This document shows, one piece after another, positions 8,147-15,925 of a stretch of DNA of 64,000 bases; position 1 is the stretch's first letter, and each line of letters begins with the position of its first letter. The position numbers were made by a program, and so were the translations under genes. The stretch is from Streptomyces formicae. GTDB taxonomy: Bacteria; Actinomycetota; Actinomycetes; Streptomycetales; Streptomycetaceae. The DNA is taken from assembly GCF_002556545.1 (NCBI RefSeq), contig NZ_CP022685.1, positions 3,472,001-3,536,000 on the forward strand, read 5' to 3'. The notes beneath the pieces were generated by a model. It saw only the letters and a list, made by a program, of their open reading frames with translations. It was not told the origin of the DNA and did not search any database.

Positions 8147-9535
8147 TCAGGTCGGCTCCGGTGCACGCCGCCGGCGGCGTACGGAGGCACCCCGATGACC
8201 CCTCCGCCCCACCGCGCCCCCGCGAGAATCCCGCTGGAGCCAGACCCGCACCTCCGTGCCCCCGAGCACCGAGCTGCCGATCCGCACGTCCCCGCCCGTC
8301 GACTCCGCGAGGCGCCGCACGATGTCGAGGCCGAGCCCCGTCGACCCGTCCTCCCCCGAACCCGCCCCGCGGGCCAGCGCCGCCTCGGGGTCGGCGATCC
8401 CCGCCCCCGCGTCGGAGACGAGGACGATCACCGCGTCCTCGCCGCTGTGCACGTCCACCGAGAAGGCCGTGCCCTCGCCGGTGTGCCGGAAGACGTTGCC
8501 GAGCAACGCGTCCAGCGCGGCGACGAGTTCGGCCCGCGCCACCGGTATCCGTACCGGCGCCTCCACGCCCGCGACGCGCACCTCGCGCCCCTCGTCCTCG
8601 GCAAGCGCCGACCAGAAGGCCATCCGCTCCCTGATCACCTCGGCCGCGTCGCAGCCCCCTCCGGGGCCGACCGTCGCGGTCTGCGGCTTGGCGTCGCGCG
8701 CGGTGCGGATGATCGTGTCGACCTCGCGCTCCAGCGTCTCCACGGCCGTACGGGTCTGCTCGGCCGCGGGCCCGTCGCCGAGGGACGCCGCGTTGAGCCG
8801 CAGGACGGTGAGCGGCGTACGCAGCCGGTGGGAGAGGTCGGCCGCCAGCTCGCGCTCGTTGGCGAGCAGGTGGACGACCTGGTCCGCCATCGCGTTGAAC
8901 GCCACCGCGGCCAGGCGCAGTTCGGTCGGCCCCTCCTCAGGCACCCGCGCCCCCAGCTTCCCCTCACCGAGGTCGTGCGCGGCGCCCACCAGGCGTTTGG
9001 CGGGCTGGACCATGCGTACGCCCAAGCGGTCGGCGACCGCCACCGAGCCGATGACGAGCGCGATGCCGACGCCCGCGAGCACCACCCAGGCCGTGGTCAC
9101 CCCGTTGCTGATCTCCGCCTCGGGCACGAAGATCTCCACGACGGCCGTGCCCGAGCTGAGCACGGTGGGCTGGAGCACCACGAACCCGCCGGGCACCCCG
9201 GTGGTCTGCGCCCGCCCCTTCTCACGGGTGGCCTCCACGGCGCGCGCCCCGGCCCGCGGGTCGCCGACCTCGAAGGCGGGTTGATCGTCGATGGCGGGGA
9301 CGTACACGGCCATCCGCCCGTCACCGCCCGCCTCGGACGTGGCGACGGCCCGGGTGAGCTCCGCGCGGTCGGTGGTGATGGAGAGCGTGGGGCCCATGCC
9401 GGCACCGTGCCGCTCCGCGTTCGAGATGGCGCGGTCCCTGGCCATCTCCTTGACGACCAGGCCGAGCGGTACCGCGAAGGCCACCACGACCATCGTCGTG
9501 ACGGCCAGGCACACCTTGACGAGTGCCCACCTCAC
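8147..9535 (-). CDS. Sensor histidine kinase (OmpR-partner type)
   Basis: 462-residue membrane kinase. A hydrophobic segment lies at the N-terminus (VCLAVTTMVVVAFAVPLGLV). An extracytoplasmic sensor follows, then a second hydrophobic segment around VTTAWVVLAGVGIALVIGS and a HAMP linker. The phosphoacceptor H-box is ADLSHRLRTPLT, and the ATPase domain has an N-box (ALLGNVFRHT), a G1 box (DAGAGIADPE) and a G2 box (GSTGLGLDIVRRL). The frame is open further upstream, but GTG at 9535 is chosen because it overlaps the stop of the response regulator in a GTGA, the usual coupling in these operons. The signal sensed is unknown. The 3' end is followed by the 66-bp repeat array. Confidence 0.88.
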   Translation of the reverse strand: MRWALVKVCLAVTTMVVVAFAVPLGLVVKEMARDRAISNAERHGAGMGPTLSITTDRAELTRAVATSEAGGDGRMAVYVPAIDDQPAFEVGDPRAGARAVEATREKGRAQTTGVPGGFVVLQPTVLSSGTAVVEIFVPEAEISNGVTTAWVVLAGVGIALVIGSVAVADRLGVRMVQPAKRLVGAAHDLGEGKLGARVPEEGPTELRLAAVAFNAMADQVVHLLANERELAADLSHRLRTPLTVLRLNAASLGDGPAAEQTRTAVETLEREVDTIIRTARDAKPQTATVGPGGGCDAAEVIRERMAFWSALAEDEGREVRVAGVEAPVRIPVARAELVAALDALLGNVFRHTGEGTAFSVDVHSGEDAVIVLVSDAGAGIADPEAALARGAGSGEDGSTGLGLDIVRRLAESTGGDVRIGSSVLGGTEVRVWLQRDSRGGAVGRRGHRGASVRRRRRAPEPT

Positions 9536-10236
9536 AGGGGTTGCCCCGACAGCGGTGGCTCCAGCTTCACGCCGACCCCGCGCAGGGTGTGCAGATAGCG
9601 GGGGCGCGCGGCCGTTTCGCCCAACTTCCGCCGCAGCCACGACAGATGTACGTCGATGGTCTGGTCGTCCCCGTAGCTCTGCTGCCACACCTCGGCGAGC
9701 AGCTCCTTGCGGGGGACGACGACGCCGGGCCGCCCGGCGAGGAAGGCGAGCAGGTCGAACTCGCGCCGGGTGAGGTCGAGCCGCGCCCCGTCCAGTTCGG
9801 CCTGGCGCCGCAGCGGGTCGATCGCGAGCCCGCCGACCCTGAGCACGTCGCCGGGCGGCGCGTCGCCCGCGGGGACGCGCGCGCGGCGCAGCACGGCGGC
9901 CATCCGCGCGGACAGGTGCTCCACGGAGAAGGGCTTGGTCAGGTAGTCGTCGGCGCCGTCGTTCAGGAGGCGGACGATCTCCGCCTCGTCGTCCCGCGCG
10001 GTGGCGATGATCACGGGGACGTCCGTGATGCCGCGCAGCATCTTCAGGGCCTCGGAGCCGTCGAGGTCGGGCAGACCGAGGTCCAGGATCACCACGTCAA
10101 AGCGGAAATGGGCGACCTCGCGCAGCGCCTCCAGGGCCGTGCCGACGCTGCGCACCGTGTGCGTTGCCTCGGTCAGGTGCCGGATGAGAGCGGAGCGTAC
10201 GAACTGGTCATCCTCGACGACGAGCACACTTGCCAT
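9532..10236 (-). CDS. OmpR/PhoB-family response regulator
   Basis: 234-residue two-domain regulator. The receiver domain begins SVLVVEDDQFVRSAL (acidic pocket EDD), has the phosphorylated Asp in VILDLGLPDLDG and the conserved Lys in DYLTKPFS. The C-terminal winged helix has the OmpR signature around LDLTRREFDLLAFLAGRPG and TIDVHLSWLRRKLG. The ATG at 10236 (MASVLVVED) is preferred over a GTG three codons upstream. It is the first gene of the pair and overlaps the kinase start by four bases (GTGA). Its targets cannot be inferred. Confidence 0.92.
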   Translation of the reverse strand: MASVLVVEDDQFVRSALIRHLTEATHTVRSVGTALEALREVAHFRFDVVILDLGLPDLDGSEALKMLRGITDVPVIIATARDDEAEIVRLLNDGADDYLTKPFSVEHLSARMAAVLRRARVPAGDAPPGDVLRVGGLAIDPLRRQAELDGARLDLTRREFDLLAFLAGRPGVVVPRKELLAEVWQQSYGDDQTIDVHLSWLRRKLGETAARPRYLHTLRGVGVKLEPPLSGQPL

Positions 10237-10333
10237 GGGCGGCACCGTACGCCATACGAGGGAACCCGGTCGCCCCTGGCAGTCCGCTCACCCACGGGAC
10301 ACATGTGCGGCGCGTGGTGCAGTATGGCCCGCG

Positions 10334-10870
10334 ATGCGCAGAGGACTCATACACGCAATCGCCTGGTCGCTGGCCACCGGCGCGGCGGTCACGCTGTCCT
10401 GGTGGGGCGTCCACACGGTCATGTCGGGCACCGTGTACGACCCGCCGCGCGCCCTGCCGCTCGCGGGCGACGACGGCACGGACGGCGGGACCGAGCCGCT
10501 CTCCTCCTCGACCCACCGCCCCGCGTCCTCCCCCACGGGCAAGCCCCCGAAGCCCCGGGAACCGACGAAGCCCCCGGACACCGCCGAACCGTCAGGGAGC
10601 GGGACGAAGACCCCGAAGGAGCCGCCGCCCACGCGGTCCGGCGGCACGGACGCGGTGAAGGGCTACAACACCGCGGGCGGCCGGGTCGTGTTCGACATCG
10701 GCGACGACTCCGCGTCACTGGTCTCGGCCACCCCCGCGGCGGGCTGGTCGGTGCAGACGTGGAAGCAGGACAAGTGGATCCGCGTGGAGTTCACGGCGGG
10801 CGCGGCCAAGGTCTCGGTCTTCTGCACCTGGCACGACACCGCGCCGCGGGTCGACGTCAACACGTACTGA
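10334..10870 (+). CDS. Hypothetical membrane-anchored protein with Pro-rich linker
   Basis: 178 residues, family not recognised. A basic start and one hydrophobic segment (about residues 6-30) suggest a signal anchor. Next comes a low-complexity extracellular-type linker rich in Pro, Thr, Ser and Lys (about 50-105). The end is a small globular domain of about 70 residues with alternating beta pattern (GRVVFDIGDDSASLVS, WIRVEFTAGAAKVSVFC). It probably faces outside the membrane. It diverges from the response regulator, with 97 bases between starts, so the two may share a promoter region. Start at ATG 10334. Confidence 0.7.
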   Translation: MRRGLIHAIAWSLATGAAVTLSWWGVHTVMSGTVYDPPRALPLAGDDGTDGGTEPLSSSTHRPASSPTGKPPKPREPTKPPDTAEPSGSGTKTPKEPPPTRSGGTDAVKGYNTAGGRVVFDIGDDSASLVSATPAAGWSVQTWKQDKWIRVEFTAGAAKVSVFCTWHDTAPRVDVNTY

Positions 10871-10895
10871 GGCGCCCGGGAACCGGCGTACGCCG

Positions 10896-11756
10896 TCATC
10901 TGAACACGGAGGGCGGCGGCGCGGGCGACGCGACCGCGTTCGCGTCGGTGACGGCGGCCGCTCCCCCGCTGAAGTCCCGCAGCCCGCGCCCGTGTTCGAC
11001 CCTGCCGGGGTGCGGGTCGCCCGCGCTGCGCCGGGTCAGTTCGGCGACGGGAAGTGCCTGGTCGGAGCCGAGGAGCACCGCGTTGCCGAACCGCTTGCCG
11101 CGCAGGACGGTGGGGTCGGCGACGAGCGCGAGTTCGGGGAAGAGCGCGGCCGCGGTGGCGAGCTGGCCGCGCAGATGTGCCAGGGGCGGCCCGTCGGCGA
11201 GGTTGGCGGCGTAGTACCCACCGGGCTTGATGACCCTGCGGACGTCGGTGAGGAATTCCGTACTGGTGAGGTGGGCGGGCGTACGGGCCCCGCTGAAGAC
11301 GTCGGCGATGACGAGGTCCGCCCAGCCGTCCGCGACCTTCGCGAGCCCTTCGCGGGCGTCGACTGCGCGCACGCGAACACGGGCCCCGGGGTCCAACGGC
11401 AGTTCGCGGCGGACGAGTTGGACGAGTGCCGTGTCGCGTTCGACGATCTGCTGGGTGGAGCGGGGGCGGGTCGCGGCTATGTAGCGGGCGAGGGTGAAGG
11501 CGCCGCCGCCGAGGTGCAGGGCGTGGATCGGTTTGCCCTGCGGGGCGACGAGGTCGGCGATGTGGCCGATCCTGCGCTGGTACTCGAAGGCGAGGTGCGC
11601 GGGGTCGTCGAGGTCGACGTGGGACTGCGGGGCGCCGTCCACGAGCAGCGTCCAGGCGCGCGGCCTGTCCCGGTCCGGCATGAGCTCGGCGAGTCCGCCG
11701 TCCACCTTTTCGACGACGGCTTCCCGCGCTTCCCGGGTCCGCTTGTTCCTTGCCAT
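10896..11756 (-). CDS. Spermidine synthase-like methyltransferase-fold protein
   Basis: 286 residues, resembling the polyamine synthase (PABS) fold found widely in actinobacteria, often without proven spermidine synthesis. Visible landmarks are an N-terminal beta module (WTLLVDGAPQSHVDLDDP), the nucleotide-binding motif LHLGGGAFTLARY, an acidic strand end (IVERDTALVQLVRR), and VIADVFSGARTPAHLTS where family members have the catalytic acidic loop. The C-terminal 40 residues are low complexity. The gene is convergent with the upstream membrane protein gene (25-base gap). True aminopropyltransferase activity is uncertain. Confidence 0.75.
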   Translation of the reverse strand: MARNKRTREAREAVVEKVDGGLAELMPDRDRPRAWTLLVDGAPQSHVDLDDPAHLAFEYQRRIGHIADLVAPQGKPIHALHLGGGAFTLARYIAATRPRSTQQIVERDTALVQLVRRELPLDPGARVRVRAVDAREGLAKVADGWADLVIADVFSGARTPAHLTSTEFLTDVRRVIKPGGYYAANLADGPPLAHLRGQLATAAALFPELALVADPTVLRGKRFGNAVLLGSDQALPVAELTRRSAGDPHPGRVEHGRGLRDFSGGAAAVTDANAVASPAPPPSVFR

Positions 11757-11879
11757 CGGACCATTATCGACGCCCGGCGGCGAAGCGGCCCGGCGGCGGT
11801 GCGAGGGCGGTGCGGGAGGGCGGCGGACGGCCGCACGAGCCGGTCGTACGAAGCGGTCTGCGGGACCTGCCCCGACCGC

Positions 11880-12371
11880 TCAGCGGCAGTTGTCCGCGGC
11901 CTCGATCGTGCGGGCGGCCTGGCCGAGCGCGGCCCGCAGGACGGCCGGGTCGGTGATCGGGTCGGCCTCGCCGGGCGGCAGCAGCCAGCCGGTGCCCGCG
12001 ACGGGCGGATCGGGGACGACGGGCCCGGGGTCCGGGTCCGCGTAGGCGCTCATGCCGCGCCCGAACGTCTGCGTACAGGCGCTGCCCGGCAGGTCCCAGC
12101 CGTCGGCCGTGCCGGGCGGCACCAGGAAGCCGAGGGTGTCGCAGCTCCCGTCGTGCAGCACGGGTCCGATGGTGTCGTTCGCGCCCCGGCGCAGGATGTC
12201 GACCGCTTCGAGCCCCTGCCTGGCCGGGACCGTGACCAGGTCACAGCATTCGTCGTCGCAGGACGCGGCGGGGCCCGGCAGTTCACTGCCTTCTTGGGTG
12301 GGCCGGTGCCGTGCTGTCGTCAGTGATGCCGGGGACGCGCCGCCCACCGCACCGAAGACGCTGTTCTCCAT
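11880..12371 (-). CDS. Hypothetical protein, related to the primase-like gene at 20713
   Basis: 163 residues. The start is taken at ATG 12371 (MENSVFGAVGG); the frame is open further upstream, but that part has no coding character. By eye it shares a pattern with the 20713-21333 protein: a Cys-containing start, a VPARQGLEAVDIL segment, a GPVLHDG turn and FLVPPGTADGWDLPG, against VISAPVVFGRRMLDRL, GPVAAHRG and LFTAPGTAQRLPSL there. Such short proteins are often annotated in Streptomyces as bifunctional primase/polymerase N-terminal-like, without the catalytic acids. It is divergent from the XRE/TPR regulator gene. The function is unknown. Confidence 0.6.
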   Translation of the reverse strand: MENSVFGAVGGASPASLTTARHRPTQEGSELPGPAASCDDECCDLVTVPARQGLEAVDILRRGANDTIGPVLHDGSCDTLGFLVPPGTADGWDLPGSACTQTFGRGMSAYADPDPGPVVPDPPVAGTGWLLPPGEADPITDPAVLRAALGQAARTIEAADNCR

Positions 12372-12686
12372 GCCGACCTCCAACAAGGGAACCCTCCTCC
12401 TCGTCAGTAGTGGAAGCCGCGCTGCTCCCACTCCGCATGGTTCAACGCGGGTCGGCGTCAACAGGCACTGCGGCACGCCGCCGCAAAGGATGGCAGTTCA
12501 TGGCGGATCCCGGGTGAGATATCCGGTTTGTAGCCAAACTCCGCATCCTCGACCCCTTCGGGCCTGTACGTTCGTGCTCCGCCGGAACAGGGGCAGCCAC
12601 GCGAGCATCCAGGAGCGCGGGGGCGTGCGCGGTCTCCGGCACGATCCGCACCAAGAGGGTCACGATCCGTACGAGAGGGTCCGGCC
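12372..12686. other. Divergent intergenic region with a 21-bp imperfect tandem repeat
   Basis: 315 bases between two divergent genes, no ORF of merit. Next to the regulator start there is an imperfect tandem repeat: CACGATCCGCACCAAGAGGG plus T (12640-12660) directly followed by CACGATCCGTACGAGAGGGT (12661-12680). The repeat ends six bases before the ATG at 12687 and carries the only purine-rich RBS candidate (GAGAGGG). No convincing -10/-35 pair was seen. Confidence 0.5.
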
Positions 12687-14141
12687 ATGGCGTCGTCACC
12701 GATGGCATCGTCAACTCCGTCCCCGCGACCGAATCTTGTCTTCCGCCAGCTGCGCGGGCCGCGCTCACCGGGCGAGTTCGCCGCGGCGGTCCGCCGGGCC
12801 GCCCGCGAGATCGGCGAGCGGGTCAGCTGCGACGCGCGCTACGTGGGGCGCGTCGAGGCGGGCGAGATCCGTTGCCCCAACTACGCCTACGAGCGCGTGT
12901 TCCTGCACATGTTCCCCGGCAGAACGCTGACGGACATGGGGTTCGCGCCACGCTCCCAGGTGCGCGGCAAGGGGGCGCGCGACGCCGCCGGCGCGCCCCT
13001 GACACACACCACGATCCCGCCAGAGCCCACGATCCAGTTCTACGAGTCCCATCCGACCGGGTCCGACCCCCGCGCCTGCGACCCGTACGCGATCCAGATC
13101 CACGAGGAGAGCGACGTGCAACGTCGCGCGTTCATGACCGGCTCCACGGCCACCGTGGCCGCCGCCCTGGGGCCCATCGGGCTCTCCCTGGGCGGCCGGG
13201 CCGAGGCCGCGGGGCCGCGGGGCCGCCGGTCCGGCGCGGCCGACGCCTGCGCGGTCGAGGAGGCCGTACGCAGGATCAGGCTGCTCGACGACCGGCACGG
13301 GGCCGACGGCCTCTACCGGCGCGCGGCCGCCCCGCTGCGAGCCGCCTACACCCTGCTCGACGCGAGCACCTCCCGGCAGTCGACCTCCGACCGGCTGCAC
13401 GCGGGCGCCGGTGAACTGGCCATCTCCGTCGGCTGGCTCGCGCACGACTCGGGCCGCTTCGACGACGCGCGCTCGCACTACGCGGAGGCCCTCGCCACCG
13501 CGCGGATGTCCGGCGACCTCGGCGTCGAGGCGCACGCCTTCTGCAACTCCGCCTTCCTCGCGCGCGACGCGGGGCGCCCGCGCGAGGCGGTGCGGGCCGC
13601 GCAGGCCGCCACCGGGGCCGCCCGGCACCTCGGCTCGCACCGGCTGCTCTCCCTCGTCGCGCTGCGCGAGGCGGGCGGCTGGGCGGGGCTCGGCGACCGG
13701 GCGGGCTGCGAGCAGTCGCTGACCCGCGCGCACGCCCTGTTCGACCGGGGCCCTTCGGAGCGGGACCCGGAGTGGATGAGCTTCTACGGACCCGCCGAGC
13801 TGGAGGGCCTGGAGGCGCAGTGCTGGTCGGCGCTCGGCGACTGGGAGCGTGCGGCCAGGCACGCGCGGCTCGCGGCGGCCACCGCGTCCTCCCAGACCCC
13901 GCAGTTCACCAGGAACATCGCGCTCTACACCGCCGAGCTCGCCGACGACCTGGCCCGCGCGGGCCGCCCCGACGAGGCGGCGACGGCGGGTCTGCGGGTC
14001 CTTTCGCTCCTCGGCGAGGTGCAGTCCTCGCGCATCCAGTCGATGCTCGCGACGACGGCGCGGGTGCTGCTTCCGCACCGCAGGGCCTCCGGCGTGAGCG
14101 GCTTCCTGGAGCGGCACGCCTCGCTGCCCCGGGTGGGGTGA
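12687..14141 (+). CDS. XRE-like regulator with TPR-type C-terminal region
   Basis: 484 residues. The N-terminus (about 20-80) has a degenerate Cro/C1-like helix-turn-helix with the Streptomyces signature around DARYVGRVEAGEIRCPNYAY. The middle contains a twin-arginine-like hydrophobic stretch (about 150-172, QRRAFMTGSTATVAAALGP); it is a recurrent feature of this regulator family and probably not an export signal here. From about 190 on there are TPR-like helical repeats (RFDDARSHYAEALATARMSG, then WERAARHARLAAATASS). Related Streptomyces proteins include the developmental repressor NsdA, but orthology is not claimed. It starts at ATG 12687, directly after a tandem repeat, and converges with the phosphatase gene across 12 bases. 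Confidence 0.75.
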   Translation: MASSPMASSTPSPRPNLVFRQLRGPRSPGEFAAAVRRAAREIGERVSCDARYVGRVEAGEIRCPNYAYERVFLHMFPGRTLTDMGFAPRSQVRGKGARDAAGAPLTHTTIPPEPTIQFYESHPTGSDPRACDPYAIQIHEESDVQRRAFMTGSTATVAAALGPIGLSLGGRAEAAGPRGRRSGAADACAVEEAVRRIRLLDDRHGADGLYRRAAAPLRAAYTLLDASTSRQSTSDRLHAGAGELAISVGWLAHDSGRFDDARSHYAEALATARMSGDLGVEAHAFCNSAFLARDAGRPREAVRAAQAATGAARHLGSHRLLSLVALREAGGWAGLGDRAGCEQSLTRAHALFDRGPSERDPEWMSFYGPAELEGLEAQCWSALGDWERAARHARLAAATASSQTPQFTRNIALYTAELADDLARAGRPDEAATAGLRVLSLLGEVQSSRIQSMLATTARVLLPHRRASGVSGFLERHASLPRVG

Positions 14142-14153
14142 GTGCCCCTCCTG

Positions 14154-14747
14154 TCAGGACAGGTGCCCCGTCTCGTTCCACGACTCGACGGCGGGCTCTC
14201 CGTAGGCCCAGCCCAGGGTGGAGAGGGACGTCGGGTTGAGGCGGATGCGGGCGGCGAACTCGATGCCGAGGCCGAGCCAGCGCGCGCCGATGACCCGCAG
14301 GATGTGGCCGTGCGCGAAGACCAGGACGTCCCGGTCCGCGGAGCGCGCCCACGCCACCACCTCGTCCGCGCGCGCGGCGACCTGCTCCAGCGTCTCGCCC
14401 CTGGGAACGCCGTCCCGCCAGATGAACCAGCCGGGGCGGACCGCCTGGATGTCGGCGGGGGTCATCCCGTCGTACGCGCCGTAGTCGAACTCCATCAGCG
14501 CGTCCCAGGTGGTGGCACGGCCCCCGAACCCGGCGATCTCGCACGTCTCACGCGCGCGGGAGAGCGGGCTGGTGCGCACCTCGACGTCGGGCAGGCCGTC
14601 GTAGGGGGCGCGGTGCAGCCGCTCGCCCAGGAGCTTCGCGCCGCGGCGGCCCTCTTCGAGGAGCGGGATGTCCGTCCTGCCCGTGTGCTTCCCGGACAGT
14701 GACCATTCCGTCTGTCCGTGCCGGGCCAGCAGGATGCGGGGTGCCAT
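14154..14747 (-). CDS. Histidine phosphatase (phosphoglycerate mutase-like) family protein
   Basis: 197 residues. The catalytic RHG motif is in [15 protein letters not shown] (His10), with a second conserved basic site in [13 protein letters not shown], the acid in [12 protein letters not shown] and the second catalytic histidine in [13 protein letters not shown]. The size is that of small cytoplasmic broad-range phosphatases. It could dephosphorylate sugar phosphates or nucleotides; the substrate cannot be told. Start at ATG 14747, with GGTCCCCCC on its 5' side giving GGGGGACC as a weak RBS. The opposite-strand regulator ends only 12 bases beyond its stop. Confidence 0.88.
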   Translation of the reverse strand: MAPRILLARHGQTEWSLSGKHTGRTDIPLLEEGRRGAKLLGERLHRAPYDGLPDVEVRTSPLSRARETCEIAGFGGRATTWDALMEFDYGAYDGMTPADIQAVRPGWFIWRDGVPRGETLEQVAARADEVVAWARSADRDVLVFAHGHILRVIGARWLGLGIEFAARIRLNPTSLSTLGWAYGEPAVESWNETGHLS

Positions 14748-14971
14748 GGGGGGACCTCTTCAAGTGGACTTTTACTGCTTTGTACGGACAGGGAGTGCCC
14801 GCCCTCTCCATCATCACCCACCCGAGATCAGCCGTTCGCCCGGGCTGGCAACCCACTCACCGATCTCTGCGTCTAAGACCACCGGGGGACGCCTCGGCGC
14901 CCCTCGCGTACGCCGTAAGGTGATGCGGCGGCGTACGCCGCGTGAACAGAGACGAGTGGGGGACCGACCGG

Positions 14972-15925
14972 ATGCCGAAGATCGACGCGCCGGGCGCCGA
15001 AGGCATATCCGAACACCGGCTTCGCTGGTACACGGAGCTGCCGCTGATCGTTGTGGTGTACGCCGTGTACTCGGCGGGCCGGCTGGTCGTCCGGGGCGAC
15101 GTGGCGAGCGCCGTCGACCACGGTCTCGGGATCCTCAGATTCGAGCAGGCCCTGCGGCTCAACGCGGAACACCCGCTGAACCGTCTCTTCACCGAGCACG
15201 CCTGGATCGGCGTCCCCGCCGACTTCTGGTACGCCTCGCTGCACTATCTCGTCACGCCCGCCATCCTGATCTGGCTGTTCCGCAGCCGGGCGGTGCACTA
15301 CCGCGCGGCACGCGCGTGGCTGATGATCTCCACCCTGATCGGCCTGATCGGCTTCACGCTGCTGCCCACCTGCCCGCCGCGGCTGCTCAGCGCGGGCCAC
15401 GGCTTCGTCGACACCATGGCGCAGTACAGCGACTACGGCTGGTGGGGCGGCGAGGCGAGCGCGCCGCGCGGGCTCGGCGGCATGACCAACCAGTACGCGG
15501 CGATGCCCAGCCTGCACGTCGGGTGGGCGCTGTGGTGCGGCGTGATGCTCTGGAAGTACGGGCGCACGCCGCTGACCAAGGCGGCCGGTGTCGCCTACCC
15601 GCTGATCACCACCATCGTCGTGATGGGCACCGCGAACCACTACTTCCTCGACGCGGTCGCGGGCGTCGCGGTGATGGGCGTGGGCCTGCTGCTCGTCCGG
15701 CCCGTGCGACGCCTCACCGACCCCCTGATGACCCGGCTGCGTACGCTCTTCGCGCGCACTCCGGCGGCCCCTTCCGCCACCGGGGCCTCGATTGTCAGTG
15801 CCGGGTGCCAGACTTCGGCAGGTGAGCGAATTCCCGGACAGCGCAAGCAGAGTGCCGACCCCGGCGCCGAGCCGAGTACCAGCCCCGCAGAGGCGGGGGA
15901 CGGCGCTCCGGCAGCAGCTCGCTGA
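14972..15925 (+). CDS. PAP2-type (AUR1-like) membrane phosphatase
   Basis: 317 residues with about five or six membrane segments (LPLIVVVYAVYSAGRL, ALHY region, WLMISTLIGLIGFTLLP, PLITTIVVMGTANHYF, VAVMGVGLLLV). The PAP2 motifs are visible: PSLHVGWALW and GTANHYFLDAVAG carry the catalytic His and Asp. The usual first motif is weak (KAAGV/RLLSAGHG). Likely substrates are lipid phosphates or inositol phosphoryl lipids in the membrane. The C-terminal 60 residues are low complexity. ATG 14972 with GGGGGA eight bases upstream is preferred; GTG 14942 adds ten residues. The 3' end overlaps the start of the nuclease gene, so it may head that operon. Confidence 0.85.
   Translation: MPKIDAPGAEGISEHRLRWYTELPLIVVVYAVYSAGRLVVRGDVASAVDHGLGILRFEQALRLNAEHPLNRLFTEHAWIGVPADFWYASLHYLVTPAILIWLFRSRAVHYRAARAWLMISTLIGLIGFTLLPTCPPRLLSAGHGFVDTMAQYSDYGWWGGEASAPRGLGGMTNQYAAMPSLHVGWALWCGVMLWKYGRTPLTKAAGVAYPLITTIVVMGTANHYFLDAVAGVAVMGVGLLLVRPVRRLTDPLMTRLRTLFARTPAAPSATGASIVSAGCQTSAGERIPGQRKQSADPGAEPSTSPAEAGDGAPAAAR

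Noticed and set aside
12687..14141. Tat signal peptide and secretion of the regulator
   Set aside because: The RRAFM-type stretch is in the middle of the protein after a helix-turn-helix; the same feature recurs in this regulator family.
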